DNA of 64,000 nucleotides from Massilia sp. YIM B02769 (GCF_030411995.1 NZ_JASNRC010000002.1:451233-515232); one strand, 5' to 3'. Shown: positions 1-12,127, counted from the stretch's first letter. Translations and numbers: made by a program. The notes: a model not told the origin generated them from the sequence alone.

Positions 1-2
1 TG

Positions 3-290
3 CTGATGCGACGCACCTGGAACCGCGCGCTGTCGGGCGACCTGGTGGTGGTGAACAAGCCGAACTGGTATTTCAGCAGCGGCAGCAGCGGCACCTCGCA
101 CGGTTCGCCATATGCCTACGATACGAACGTGCCGCTGCTGCTCAGCGGCCGCAAATGGATCAAGCCGGGCTATTACGGCCAGTACGCCGAAACCGTGGAC
201 ATCGCGCCGACGCTGGCGAACCTGCTGCGCCTGCGCCCTCCGGCGGGGAGCGAAGGGCGGGTGCTGGTCGAGGCCTTGCAGACGCCGTAA
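3..290 (+). CDS. Alkaline phosphatase superfamily protein, C-terminal fragment
   Basis: The open frame runs in from the left edge and stops with TAA at 288-290, leaving 95 codons. The piece GTSHGSPYAYDTNVPLLLSG is the pattern that closes the active site of alkaline-phosphatase-superfamily hydrolases (PafA-like phosphatases and phosphodiesterases), in which the histidine is a zinc ligand. It is followed by VDIAPTLANLL, also typical of the C-terminal part of this superfamily. The catalytic Thr/Ser and the first metal ligands would lie upstream of the window, so substrate and export cannot be judged. It faces the alpha-amylase gene tail to tail across a degenerate repeat element. Confidence 0.75.
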   Translation: MMRRTWNRALSGDLVVVNKPNWYFSSGSSGTSHGSPYAYDTNVPLLLSGRKWIKPGYYGQYAETVDIAPTLANLLRLRPPAGSEGRVLVEALQTP

Positions 291-338
291 TCTCCTATAT
301 CGTTTCATGCAGGGATGAACGCGGACATGGCGCGCCGC

Positions 339-516
339 GTAGGGTGGTCGGCTCTACCCTGGCGTGTGATGCCACGAAGCGTATGCGCCGCCCACGCGTT
401 CAACGGACGCATGCATCGACACGCCCTCAAGCGGAGCGGTTTTCGTACGGCCCTGAACGCGTGGACGGCGCCCCGGCCCAGGCACGCGCACACCTGGGTA
501 TAGCCGTCCACCCTAC
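339..516. repeat. Family A paired palindromic repeat, degenerate copy (A1)
   Basis: The left arm at 339-366 starts GTAGGGTGG. The right arm at 458-516 starts CGCGTGGACGG and ends CCGTCCACCCTAC, the inverted counterpart. Between the two stem halves of the right arm there are about 32 extra bases (about 469-500) that themselves carry CCCAGG...CCTGGG. The element belongs to the TGGACGG subtype also seen at 49087-49198. It fills the convergent gap between the phosphatase fragment and the amylase. Confidence 0.6.
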
Positions 517-536
517 GAATAAGGCCCGATGACGCG

Positions 537-2240
537 TCAGTTCTGCCCGATCAGCACCACCGGATTGCGGGCATCGAACTGCACCTTCCCGCCCTTCACC
601 ACGGCGGTCTTGCCCGAGTACCAGTCGCGCACGGTCTGGCCATCCATGAACACGCCGGTCACCGGCACGGCGGTCGGCTTGTCCGTCGGCAGCCCCAGCG
701 CCACCACCACGCGGTCGGTCACGTCCTTCGTTTCATAGGTGCGCTTGAAGGTGTAGGGATAGTGCTGGATCATCTGGTGCACGCCCGCGCCCACGGCCGG
801 GTGGGCCTGGCGGAAGCGGCCCAGCTTGGCCCAGTGTTCGCGCACGTCGGCCACGCGGTTCAGGCCGCGCTGGGCGTTCGACGCCAGCTCGTCCCAGTTC
901 ATGAAGGAGCGCAGCGTGGCGTCGCCCTCGGCGCCCTCCACTTTCAGCAGGCGCGCGGTTTCGTCGCCGTAGTAGATCTGCACCGCGCCCGGCGCCAGCA
1001 GCAGCTTGTTGGCACTCTCGTAAGGGCGCTCGCGCATCGCGTCATACGGGTCGCCGTCGTCGTGCGAGCTGAGGTAGTTCAGGACCGACGCACCCTTCAT
1101 CGGGCCATGCAGCGCCTTCGAATAGGTGCTGAACAGCGTCTCGTAGCTCTCCTTGGCGTCCGACTTCATGCCGAAGTTGATCATGCTGTCGAAGCCCTGG
1201 GCCGGGTAATCGACCTGCATGTCGCCCAGGTCGAAGGCGTGGCCGTGCTGCAGCGCGTAGTTGTAGACTTCAGCCGTCATGTAGAACGGCGTGTCGCCCA
1301 GCTTCTTGGCCGGGTTGGCGCGCTTCCAGTCCTCGAAGGCGGCGCTGGCGACTTTTTTCAGTTCCTTCCACACGCCGGGTTCGGTGTGCTTGACGGTGTC
1401 GGCGCGGAAGCCGTCAAAGCCGTACTTGCGCACCCAGTCGGCGTGCCATTTCATCAGGTAGTAGCGCGGCGCGCGCGGGTAGCCGGTGCGCTTGAAGAAG
1501 TCGTCCAGCTCTTTCACTTCGCGCTCGTAGCGCCCTTCCTTCTTCCACTTCTCCACCAGCAGCGGCGGCAGGGCCACCGCCTTGTTGCTGCCGGTGAGGA
1601 TGTCGGGCAGGTTCTTCACCAGCGTGCAATCGATGGTCGTGCGCGCATCCTTGTAGGTGCAGGTCGGACCGGTACGCACCCAGTCGGCCGGCCAGACCGG
1701 GTCGGCGCTGGTGACCGGGCCGGTGTGGTTCATCACGACGTCGAGCAGCACGCGGATGCCCGCCGCGTGGGCGGTGTCGACCAGGGTGCGCATGTCGTCC
1801 TCGGTGCCCAGGTTCGCATCCACGGCCGTGAAGTCGCGCGCCCAGTAGCCGTGGAAGCCATAGCTCTTGCCGGTGCCTTCGTCGGTGCCGGCATGGATCT
1901 GCTCGACCGGCGGCGTGATCCAGATCGCGGTCACGCCCAGGTCGTTGAAGTAGCCCTCCTTGATCTTGGCCGTGACGCCCGCCAGGTCCCCGCCCATGAA
2001 GCCGCGCAGCACCGCCGCATCCTTCGCCCGGCCATAGGCCAGGTCGTTCGCCGGGTTGCCGTTGTTGAAGCGGTCCGTCAGCAGGAAGTAGACGGTCGCG
2101 TTCTCCCAGACGAAAGGCTTGGCCGGAGCCGCCCAGGGTGCGGCGATCCCGCTGCGGGCCTGGGCTTCCGTGTGGGCCTGGGCCTGGGCCTGGGGTGCAA
2201 ACGCGATCAGCAACGCGGCGGCAAGTGCGGGTAGTTTCAT
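537..2240 (-). CDS. Secreted GH13 alpha-amylase
   Basis: A 567-residue glycoside hydrolase family 13 enzyme expected to cleave internal alpha-1,4 bonds of starch or maltodextrin. Residues 1-20 form a Sec signal peptide ending AQAQA, so it acts outside the cytoplasm. The four GH13 regions are visible: DVVMNH (167-172), GFRADTVKH with the nucleophile Asp281, MTAEVYN with the acid Glu324, and SSHDDGD with His393/Asp394. A longer open frame extends upstream, but the ATG at 2240 is chosen because it opens the signal peptide and has AGGAA seven bases before it. It lies 26 bases downstream of pgm on the same strand, so the two are probably cotranscribed with the transporter further upstream. Confidence 0.9.
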   Translation of the reverse strand: MKLPALAAALLIAFAPQAQAQAHTEAQARSGIAAPWAAPAKPFVWENATVYFLLTDRFNNGNPANDLAYGRAKDAAVLRGFMGGDLAGVTAKIKEGYFNDLGVTAIWITPPVEQIHAGTDEGTGKSYGFHGYWARDFTAVDANLGTEDDMRTLVDTAHAAGIRVLLDVVMNHTGPVTSADPVWPADWVRTGPTCTYKDARTTIDCTLVKNLPDILTGSNKAVALPPLLVEKWKKEGRYEREVKELDDFFKRTGYPRAPRYYLMKWHADWVRKYGFDGFRADTVKHTEPGVWKELKKVASAAFEDWKRANPAKKLGDTPFYMTAEVYNYALQHGHAFDLGDMQVDYPAQGFDSMINFGMKSDAKESYETLFSTYSKALHGPMKGASVLNYLSSHDDGDPYDAMRERPYESANKLLLAPGAVQIYYGDETARLLKVEGAEGDATLRSFMNWDELASNAQRGLNRVADVREHWAKLGRFRQAHPAVGAGVHQMIQHYPYTFKRTYETKDVTDRVVVALGLPTDKPTAVPVTGVFMDGQTVRDWYSGKTAVVKGGKVQFDARNPVVLIGQN

Positions 2241-2266
2241 GCAGGGTTCCTGTGGTGAGGGTTGGA

Positions 2267-3937
<1,671 letters not shown>

Positions 3938-3992
3938 TTACGATACGACAGGCGCAAAAATCCCGGCGCAAGCTAATTCGTTATCGGTACCG

Positions 3993-4177
3993 GTACGGTG
4001 GGCACTCCGTGCCCACGCGGTTACGTGCATGCCCTTGCACCTGCGGCCGATGGAATTCGCTCGAAACATATCCGAAGTCAGAAAGCCGTGTCCGCCGGAT
4101 ATGGTGCGAGCGAATTGTCACGGCCACGTTTAAAAGGATGCGTACGTAACCGCGTGGGCACGGAGTGCCCACCGTAC
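3993..4177. repeat. Family A paired palindromic repeat (A2)
   Basis: The left arm at 3993-4020 (starting GTACGGTGGGCACTCCGTG) and the right arm at 4150-4177 are exact inverted copies. Each arm is itself a hairpin, GTGGGCAC-TCC-GTGCCCAC. The interior also folds back: AATTCGCTCG near 4052 pairs with CGAGCGAATT near 4107, and flanking bases continue the pairing imperfectly. It occupies most of the 302-base gap between pgm and the transporter gene. The rest of the gap shows no gene. Confidence 0.9.
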
Positions 4178-4200
4178 GGGATACGCCGCAGGCCACATGA

Positions 4201-5532
4201 TCACGCCTGGTTCGGCGCCTTATCCGTCACCGCCAGCGTCAACACCGCCGCTACCAGCATGCACCCGCCACCCAGCACCAGCGTCTGCACGGTATGCCCG
4301 CCAAAGAACTCGCGCGTCACGAACCCCAGCAGCAGCCCGCTGACGATCTGCGGAATCACGACGAAGAAGTTGAACAGCCCCATGAAGTAGCCCATGCGCT
4401 TGGCCGGCAGCGAGCCCGCCAGGATCGCGTACGGCATGGTCAGGATCGACGCCCAGGCGATGCCGACGCCGATCATCGGCAGCATCAGCATTTCCTTCGA
4501 ACCGATCAGCGCGATGCTGGCCAAACTCAGACCGCCAATGGCCAGGCAGACGAAGTGCACGGTCTTGCGGCTGGTGGCGCGGGCGAACACCGGCAGGATG
4601 AAGGCGGCCAGCGCCGACACGCCGCTGTACACCGCGAACATGATGCCGACCTGGTTGCCGGCTTCCTGGAAGGCGGCCGACTGGGCGTCGCGCGTGCCCC
4701 ACACCGCGTCGGCAATCGCGCTGCCGGTGTAGATCCACATCGCGAACAGCGCGATCCAGGTGAAGAACTGCACGAAGGCCAGCTGCACCATGGTCTTCGG
4801 CATCTTGCCGAAGCCGCTCACGATCTCGACCAGGGCCGTGCCGACGTGGCGCGCCTGCTGGCGCTCGTGCTGGAAGCTGGCCAGGTCCGGCGGCGGCAGT
4901 TCGTCGGCGGTGAACACGGTCCAGCTGACGGCGACCATGAACACCACCGCGCCGGCGTAGAAGGAATAGCGCACGGTGTCCGGGATCATGCCGTCGACCG
5001 GCACGTTCGACACGCCGAAGTGGGTGAAGATGGTCGGCAGCAGCGAGGCGATCACCGCGCCGCAGCCGATGAAGAAGGTCTGCATCGCATAGCCCGCGGT
5101 CTGCTGCGAGGGGTCGAGCTTGTCGCCGACAAAGGCGCGGAAGGGCTCCATCGAGACGTTGATGGCGGCGTCCATCATCCACAGCACGGCCACCGCCATC
5201 CACAGCGCCGAGGAATTCGGCATCAGGAACAGGGCGATCGCCGCCAGGAAGGCGCCAACGAAGAAGAAGGGACGGCGCCGGCCCCACTTCGGGTGCCACG
5301 TGTTGTCGCTCATGTAGCCGATCACCGGCTGCACCAGCAGCCCGGTGACGGGGGCGGCGAGCCAGAACAGCGCCAGGTCGTCGGGGTTGGCGCCCAGGGT
5401 CGAGAAGATGCGGCTGGTGTTCGAGTTCTGCAGCGCGAAGCCGAACTGGATGCCGAAGAAGCCGAAGCTCATGTTCCACAGCTGCCAGAACGACAGGCGT
5501 GGCTTCGTGAGCGCGTTGGTGTGCATGTCCAT
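4201..5532 (-). CDS. MFS sugar transporter, SLC45/GPH-like
   Basis: A 443-residue inner-membrane protein with about twelve hydrophobic helices. The stretch NSNTSRIFSTLGA and the loop GRRRPF after helix 2 resemble the SLC45-like disaccharide:cation symporters often found with TonB receptors and glucan hydrolases. The expected role is import of maltose or short maltodextrins from the periplasm. The start chosen is ATG 5532 with GGGGA four bases upstream; ATG 5526 is an alternative. It heads a minus-strand group with pgm and amylase, interrupted by repeat A2, and is divergent from a second transporter. A perfect 12-bp LacI-type palindrome lies about 80 bases upstream of the start. Confidence 0.85.
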   Translation of the reverse strand: MDMHTNALTKPRLSFWQLWNMSFGFFGIQFGFALQNSNTSRIFSTLGANPDDLALFWLAAPVTGLLVQPVIGYMSDNTWHPKWGRRRPFFFVGAFLAAIALFLMPNSSALWMAVAVLWMMDAAINVSMEPFRAFVGDKLDPSQQTAGYAMQTFFIGCGAVIASLLPTIFTHFGVSNVPVDGMIPDTVRYSFYAGAVVFMVAVSWTVFTADELPPPDLASFQHERQQARHVGTALVEIVSGFGKMPKTMVQLAFVQFFTWIALFAMWIYTGSAIADAVWGTRDAQSAAFQEAGNQVGIMFAVYSGVSALAAFILPVFARATSRKTVHFVCLAIGGLSLASIALIGSKEMLMLPMIGVGIAWASILTMPYAILAGSLPAKRMGYFMGLFNFFVVIPQIVSGLLLGFVTREFFGGHTVQTLVLGGGCMLVAAVLTLAVTDKAPNQA

Positions 5533-5611
5533 CTGTGTCCCCAAGCGGCCGGCCTTCAGACCGGACTCTCTGTATGTGTGGCAAGCGGCCCCTGTGCTCC
5601 GGTCGGCGGGC

Positions 5612-5625
5612 TGGGAGCGCTCCCG
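5612..5625. promoter_or_regulatory. LacI-family operator-like palindrome
   Basis: GGGAGCGCTCCC at 5613-5624 is a perfect 12-bp dyad, and with its flanks (TGGGAGCGCTCCCG) it differs by one base from the TGGGAGCGCTCCCA operator known for CebR-type LacI-family repressors of oligosaccharide uptake. It sits in the divergent gap between the two sugar transporter genes, 80 bases before the minus-strand start. No LacI-family gene lies in this window, so the regulator would be elsewhere. Confidence 0.55.
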
Positions 5626-5662
5626 TCCGGAAGGCCGGGAGGACGGGCGGGTTGCAGGGTAA

Positions 5663-5767
5663 ATTTGTAGCAAAATAACATGGCGTTTTCCGAGTGTCAA
5701 TCTGGCACTGACATAGTAGAATCGGCATGTCCGCAGACCCGGTACCCGGTTTTGTAGTCAAATAACA
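5663..5767 (+). promoter_or_regulatory. Pair of 17-bp direct repeats, candidate binding sites
   Basis: TTTGTAGCAAAATAACA at 5663-5679 and TTTGTAGTCAAATAACA at 5751-5767 are identical at 15 of 17 positions and spaced 88 bases apart in the divergent transporter gap. The second ends 22 bases before the plus-strand ATG, where a bound protein would block initiation. The AT-rich composition stands out from the GC-rich surroundings. The binding protein is unknown. Confidence 0.4.
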
Positions 5768-5789
5768 CGATAAAACGATCGGAGACACC

Positions 5790-7076
5790 ATGCTCGACAT
5801 GCAGCGTCGGCTCAGCAATTCATTTTATGCATTGACCAGCCTGCCGGCGACCGCCATGGGCTTTGCCCTGTGCATCCAGATTTCCGCGCTCAGCTGGCTG
5901 CTGAGCACCAAATACCACCTCGACATCCACGAGATCGGCATCGTCTGGGCCGCCGGTCCCCTGGCCGGCATCCTGGGCCAGCTGATCATCGGCTTCATCA
6001 GCGACAAGACCTGGTTCTGGGGCGGCCGGCGCCGGCCTTTCATCCTGATCGGCGGCACCCTCGCCGCGCTGTCGGTGTTCCTGCTGCCGCGCATCGAAGT
6101 GGTGGCGGATTTGCTGGGCGTGACCAACCTGCTGGTGATCGCGGTGATCGTGGCGCTGACGCTGGATTTGTCGATCAACATCAGCTTCAACCCCACGCGC
6201 TCGCTGATCGCCGACGTCACGCCGGAAGGCCAGGCGCGCACCCGCGGCTACACCTGGATGCAGACGATCTCCGGCTTCTGGGGCGTGATGGCTTACCTGA
6301 TCGGCGCCTTCATCGACAACTATGCGCTCATTTCGGTGGGCGTGGTGATCGTGCTGGCCTTCTCGGTGCTGCCGGTGTTCCTGGTCGCCGAGCCGCGCGA
6401 ACTGGCGCCAGCTACCCAGGAGGCGTCCGCGCCCTCCTCCACGTCGACCGACTGGCCGCAACTGTGGAAGCTGTGGGCGGCCCATGCCTTCAGCTGGTTC
6501 GGGGTGCAGGCGATGTTTGTCTACATCATCGCCTTTATCCAGCAGCACGTGGTGACTGCCGGCGCCACGTTCGCCGAAGCGGCCGCGCAGTCGGGCCATG
6601 TGATCGCGATTTCGTTCGCGGTGATGAACGTGGTCGGCTTCCTGCTGCCGGCCCTGGTGCTGGCGCCGCTCGGCGCACGCATCGGCCGCGTGCGCACCCA
6701 GGCCGGCTGCATCGCCGTCATGGCGCTCGGTTATCTGGGCATCGCGCTGTTCGCGCGCACGCCGGCGTCGCTTTACGTGCTGATGGCGGTGGTGGGGATC
6801 GGCTGGGCGGCGGTGGTCAGCCTGCCGTTTGCGATCATGAGCGAAAAGGTCGACAAGCGCCGCATGGGCTTCTTCATGGGGCTGTTCAACCTGTCGGTGG
6901 TGCTGCCGCAGCTGGCGACCACGGCGGTCGGCTACGTGCTGAAGGACGCGGCGGACAAGAGTGTCCTGTTCCTGATTTGCGGCGGGTGTTTGGCGGTGTC
7001 TAGCGTGCTGTGGCTGCTGGTGAAGGATGGGGCGAGCGTGCCGCACGCGAAACCGGAGTTGGCAGCGGCTCACTGA
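5790..7076 (+). CDS. MFS sugar transporter, SLC45/GPH-like, second copy
   Basis: A 428-residue protein with about twelve membrane helices, of the same general family as the minus-strand transporter: it shares the WFWGGRRRPF-type loop after helix 2, the region around FNPTRSLIADVTPEGQ, and RRMGFFMGLFNLSVVLPQ near the C-terminal end (compare KRMGYFMGLFNFFVVIPQ in the neighbour). It probably imports glucose, maltose or a related sugar released by the secreted amylases. GGAG six bases before the ATG supports the start. It is a single-gene unit, divergent from the first transporter and convergent with the helicase gene across repeat A3. Why two paralogous porters are kept side by side is not evident; different chain lengths are one possibility. 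Confidence 0.85.
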   Translation: MLDMQRRLSNSFYALTSLPATAMGFALCIQISALSWLLSTKYHLDIHEIGIVWAAGPLAGILGQLIIGFISDKTWFWGGRRRPFILIGGTLAALSVFLLPRIEVVADLLGVTNLLVIAVIVALTLDLSINISFNPTRSLIADVTPEGQARTRGYTWMQTISGFWGVMAYLIGAFIDNYALISVGVVIVLAFSVLPVFLVAEPRELAPATQEASAPSSTSTDWPQLWKLWAAHAFSWFGVQAMFVYIIAFIQQHVVTAGATFAEAAAQSGHVIAISFAVMNVVGFLLPALVLAPLGARIGRVRTQAGCIAVMALGYLGIALFARTPASLYVLMAVVGIGWAAVVSLPFAIMSEKVDKRRMGFFMGLFNLSVVLPQLATTAVGYVLKDAADKSVLFLICGGCLAVSSVLWLLVKDGASVPHAKPELAAAH

Positions 7077-7080
7077 CGGC

Positions 7081-7196
7081 ACGACGCATCGACGCGGCCG
7101 GCATTCATCCGGGCCGCATCAACGTAGGGTGGGCACTCCGTGCCCACGCGGAACGACGCATCGACGCGGCCCGGCATTGATCCGGGCCGCATTCAC
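7081..7196 (+). repeat. Direct repeat flanking a palindromic arm
   Basis: About 43 bases at 7081-7123, beginning ACGACGCATCGACGCGGC, recur with a few changes at 7153-7196. The 28-bp left arm of element A3 lies between the two copies. The arrangement looks like a local duplication in which only the first unit is followed by the arm. Confidence 0.7.
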
Positions 7197-7320
7197 ATGG
7201 CAGAGCATCCAAGAGAACATCGTTAGCGCAACGATGATGGCGAACGCCGCGGAACGAATCTTGTCTGCCGCGGACTCGCGGACCAGCACGTACCGCGTGG
7301 GCACGGAGTGCCCACCCTAC
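7124..7320. repeat. Family A paired palindromic repeat (A3)
   Basis: The left arm at 7124-7151 (GTAGGGTGGGCACTCCGTG...) and the right arm at 7293-7320 are inverted copies. Near the middle, ATCGTT-AGCGC-AACGAT forms a further small hairpin around 7218-7234. The element sits in the convergent gap between the second transporter and the helicase gene. Confidence 0.9.
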
Positions 7321-7336
7321 GCGTCAGCCGCAGCTC

Positions 7337-9169
<1,833 letters not shown>

Positions 9170-9259
9170 GGATGAGTTACTCTTGAATTGAAACGAAAGC
9201 GACAGTTTACACCGTTGCCTCTTCCGACGCGCCGAATTGGCCGTGCGGCATGGATATTG

Positions 9260-9297
9260 AAAATAAAAACCCCCGCAAGCATTGCTGCCTGCGGGGG
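9260..9297 (-). terminator. Rho-independent terminator of the TonB receptor gene
   Basis: On the minus strand an 8-bp stem CCCCCGCA/TGCGGGGG (arms 9290-9297 and 9270-9277, 12-base loop) is followed directly by TTTTTATTTTC. It lies 31 bases past the stop of the receptor gene and before the helicase gene, so it separates the two transcripts. Confidence 0.9.
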
Positions 9298-9328
9298 ATA
9301 TTGTTTCCGCCAAGAAGGCGGAAGCGTC

Positions 9329-11998
9329 TTACAGCTTGTAGTTCAGGCCCAGCAGCATTTGACGGCCGTATTTCGTGTAGCCGCGCGGACGGTCCTTGGT
9401 GCCGGCGTAGGTCTGGAAGTCGGTATCGGTCAGGTTGTTCACCTGGAACAGGACCGACAGGCCCTTCACCGATGCGAAGTCGTAGCCCAGCTGCAGGTCG
9501 ACGACCCTGTCGGCCTTCACGAAGGTCAGCTCGTTGGCGCCGCCAATGCCGCCGATCTCGCCGACGAAGTCGCTGCGATAACGCTGGCTGACGCGGGCCG
9601 AGAAACCGTTCTTCTCGTAGTAGCCGGTCACGTTGAACACGCGCTTCGACAGGCCAGGCAGTGGAATGCTCATGCCGCCAAAGCGCTTGTCCTCGATCGA
9701 GATCTGGCTGGTGGTGAACGAGGCATTGGCGGTGATGCCGAAGCCGTCGAGCACAGGGTGCGCCATGTCCAGCGGCACCGACACGGCGAACTCGAGACCG
9801 GACAGGCGGCCGCCTTCGCCGTTCTTCGGCTGGGTCAGCGTACCGATGTTGCTCAGCGCGCCTTCCAGGTTATATTCCGAGAAATCGCTCGGCACCGTGA
9901 TGTTGTAGATGTAGGACTTCAGGTCCTTGTAGAAGCCCGCGGCCGACACGTAACCCTTGTTGCCGAAGTACTTCTCGTAGGACAGGTCCAGGTAATTCGC
10001 ACGCCATGGATCGAGCTGCGCATTACCGCCGTTGCCGAACGGCGTACCGGTGGTTTCCTGGGTCAGGCCAACTTCCAGTGCCGCGTTCAGCTCGTTCAGC
10101 TTGGCGCGCGCCAGGCTCTTGCCGGCGCCAAAACGAATGAATTGCTGCTCCGGCAGGCTCCAGGCCAGGTTCAGGCTCGGCAGGTAGTCGGTGTATTTCT
10201 TACCGTCGGTCAGCGGCACCAGGTCGGCGAAAGGCCACTTGCGCAGGGTGTTCGCAGTCGAGCTCTGGTCGGTCTTGACGACCTGGATGCCGACGTTACC
10301 ACGCAGCGGCATCGCCATCAGTTCGGTATCGATATTCGCCTTGACGTAGCCGGTGGTGACCTTCTCGTCGATGGTCCAGTTCTTGGTGGCGCCCCACGGC
10401 ACCAGGATCGCCGGGGTGTACGGGCCGAAGTTCTGGGCCAGCACGCTGTTGATGTCCCAGCTCAGGGTGTTCGGCAGGCCGTACAGGTCTTGCGAACCAT
10501 TGATCACACTGTCAGCAAAGGTACCGGCGCCAATCTTCGTGAAGCCCGTCTCCAGGTGTTGCTTCTCCTTCGAACGCTTCGAGACATTGACGCCGAATTC
10601 GACGCTGCTGAAGGCGCCCTGGGCGAATTTGTATTCGAGGCTGGCGCGTGCCGAATTGAGCTTGTCGGTCAGCTGCGGCGCGTTCACGTAGCCGTCGCCG
10701 AATTCGCCGCCGATCGTCAGCTGCCGCGGATCGTCATACACGCCACTCAGGTTCAGGCCAGGAATGCCGCCACGGGTGTAGTCGAAGCCCAGGCTCTGGC
10801 GCGTCGGCAGCGACGCGTTGATCTCGATGACCTGTTCCTTGTGGTCGGCCTTCGAATGGCTCAGGTCGATGATGCCGACCCAGTCGCCCGAGGTGAAGCG
10901 GTTGTTCCAGCCGATTGCGGTGAGCTTGTCGTCGCGGGTGGTGCGGTTGTTGCGCACCACCGGAGCCACGTTGTTGGCGGTACCGCCCAGCAGCACGCCG
11001 TTGGCGATGTTCGGATTGGAGAAGCGGACGTTGCTGTCATCCTGCAGCTTGATCTCCATGCCGCGACGGACTTCATCCTGCTCGAAACGCGAATGATAGG
11101 CGTCGATGGTCGAGGTGAAGTTGCGGTTCGGACGGTATTCCAGTACGCCCATCAGGCCGTCGCGCACCTGGTCGCCAGTGGTTGCCATCGCCTTGATGCC
11201 CTTTGGCGCCTTGACGGTCTGGCCATTGACGGTGGTGTCGACCCAATCCCAGGTTTCGAACTGGTCGGACACATTCGGCTTGTCCTGGCGCGCATAGCCG
11301 ATCGCCACGCCGACCGTGCGGTTGGCGAACTGGTCCACGTAGGAAGCGCTGATGCGGCTGCCGGTGTCCGGCGAACCGGCGCTGATCGAACCCTTCGAGT
11401 TCTTCTCGCCGCGCACGTTGACGCTGATGGCGCGCTCGCGCAGCGAGAGCGGCTTGATGGTCTGCATGTCGACCGTGCCCGACAGGCCCTGGCCGACGAC
11501 AGCGGCGTCGCCGGTCTTGTACACGGTGACGGCGTTGATCAGCTCGGAAGGGTACTGGTCGTATTCGACGGTGCGGTTCGGGCTGGTGCTGACCTGTTCG
11601 CGGCCGTTCAGCAGCGCGGTCGACAAATCGCCCGAGGTGCCGCGGATGCTGATCTGCTGCGCCTGGCCATTCACGCGCTGGGCCGACAGGCCCGGCAGAC
11701 GGGCCAGCGATTCGGCGATCGAGACGTCCGGCAGCTTGCCGATGTCTTCAGCAGAGATGGCTTCGACGATGCCGGTGGCGTCGCGCTTGACGGTGATCGC
11801 GTCTTCGATCGCGCGGCGGATGCCGGTGACCTGCACGGTCTGCATCGGCGCTTCGGCGGCCGGCTCGGTGACGGCGGTCTGCGCGTGGGCGCTACCGGCC
11901 AGTGCGGCCACGAAGATGGCGCAACCGGTTGCAACCGGGCTCAGCTGGAATACCAGGCCCGCCGTGTTCGCGGCGCGCTTGTTTGCGAAAATGTTCAT
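9329..11998 (-). CDS. TonB-dependent receptor, glucan-associated
   Basis: An 889-residue outer-membrane active transporter. It has a signal peptide with cleavage near AGSAHAQ, then a plug domain (VTGIRRAIEDAITVKRDATG, DIGKLPDVSIAESLARLPGL) and a C-terminal 22-strand beta-barrel ending in LGLNYKL. The plug sequence is of the type common in Caulobacter and Xanthomonas carbohydrate receptors. Divergence from the SusA-like operon suggests it takes up maltodextrins, as MalA does in Caulobacter; this is an inference from context. A longer frame starts at 12052, but the ATG at 11998 has GAGGGGA at a normal distance and opens the signal peptide. Its upstream region shares an operator-like motif with the divergent operon. 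Confidence 0.9.
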   Translation of the reverse strand: MNIFANKRAANTAGLVFQLSPVATGCAIFVAALAGSAHAQTAVTEPAAEAPMQTVQVTGIRRAIEDAITVKRDATGIVEAISAEDIGKLPDVSIAESLARLPGLSAQRVNGQAQQISIRGTSGDLSTALLNGREQVSTSPNRTVEYDQYPSELINAVTVYKTGDAAVVGQGLSGTVDMQTIKPLSLRERAISVNVRGEKNSKGSISAGSPDTGSRISASYVDQFANRTVGVAIGYARQDKPNVSDQFETWDWVDTTVNGQTVKAPKGIKAMATTGDQVRDGLMGVLEYRPNRNFTSTIDAYHSRFEQDEVRRGMEIKLQDDSNVRFSNPNIANGVLLGGTANNVAPVVRNNRTTRDDKLTAIGWNNRFTSGDWVGIIDLSHSKADHKEQVIEINASLPTRQSLGFDYTRGGIPGLNLSGVYDDPRQLTIGGEFGDGYVNAPQLTDKLNSARASLEYKFAQGAFSSVEFGVNVSKRSKEKQHLETGFTKIGAGTFADSVINGSQDLYGLPNTLSWDINSVLAQNFGPYTPAILVPWGATKNWTIDEKVTTGYVKANIDTELMAMPLRGNVGIQVVKTDQSSTANTLRKWPFADLVPLTDGKKYTDYLPSLNLAWSLPEQQFIRFGAGKSLARAKLNELNAALEVGLTQETTGTPFGNGGNAQLDPWRANYLDLSYEKYFGNKGYVSAAGFYKDLKSYIYNITVPSDFSEYNLEGALSNIGTLTQPKNGEGGRLSGLEFAVSVPLDMAHPVLDGFGITANASFTTSQISIEDKRFGGMSIPLPGLSKRVFNVTGYYEKNGFSARVSQRYRSDFVGEIGGIGGANELTFVKADRVVDLQLGYDFASVKGLSVLFQVNNLTDTDFQTYAGTKDRPRGYTKYGRQMLLGLNYKL

Positions 11999-12069
11999 TT
12001 GTCCCCTCAGATCAGAACTACATAATTTCCCGGAAAACAGCTGCAGAGCCACGGCACGGGATCCTCACC

Positions 12070-12088
12070 AACGTCTTTTTTAGACGTT
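12070..12088. promoter_or_regulatory. Small hairpin in the receptor leader
   Basis: AACGTCT (12070-12076) and AGACGTT (12082-12088) are perfect 7-bp inverted arms around a five-T loop, about 72 bases before the receptor ATG. On the minus-strand transcript the loop is five adenines, so this is not a terminator for that gene. It could be an operator or a leader structure. Confidence 0.4.
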
Positions 12089-12099
12089 CTGTCAACGAT

Positions 12100-12127
12100 T
12101 CTGTACTAAAACTAGATGCACTGTCAA
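12100..12127 (-). promoter_or_regulatory. Candidate promoter of the TonB receptor gene with embedded operator
   Basis: Reading the minus strand, TTGACA (12127-12122) is followed after 16 bases by TACAGA (12105-12100), a perfect -35 and a weak -10. The spacer contains the motif at 12103-12119 (plus-strand GTACTAAAACTAGATGC), which matches 14 of 17 bases of the motif at 12412-12428 before the divergent operon. A protein bound there would compete with RNA polymerase. Confidence 0.45.

Noticed and set aside
3993..4177. Possible CRISPR array from the repeated 28-mers
   Set aside because: Copies are inverted pairs scattered over 60 kb, not direct repeats with regular spacers, and no cas genes are present.
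5704..5716. Sigma-54-like TGGCAC in the transporter gap
   Set aside because: No TTGC element follows at the required spacing, so it does not form a -24/-12 promoter.
9188..12025. Long open frame of 945 codons antisense to the TonB receptor
   Set aside because: It is a GC-rich shadow: low-complexity His/Arg/Val composition, no motifs, and the opposite strand encodes a clear receptor with signal peptide and barrel.
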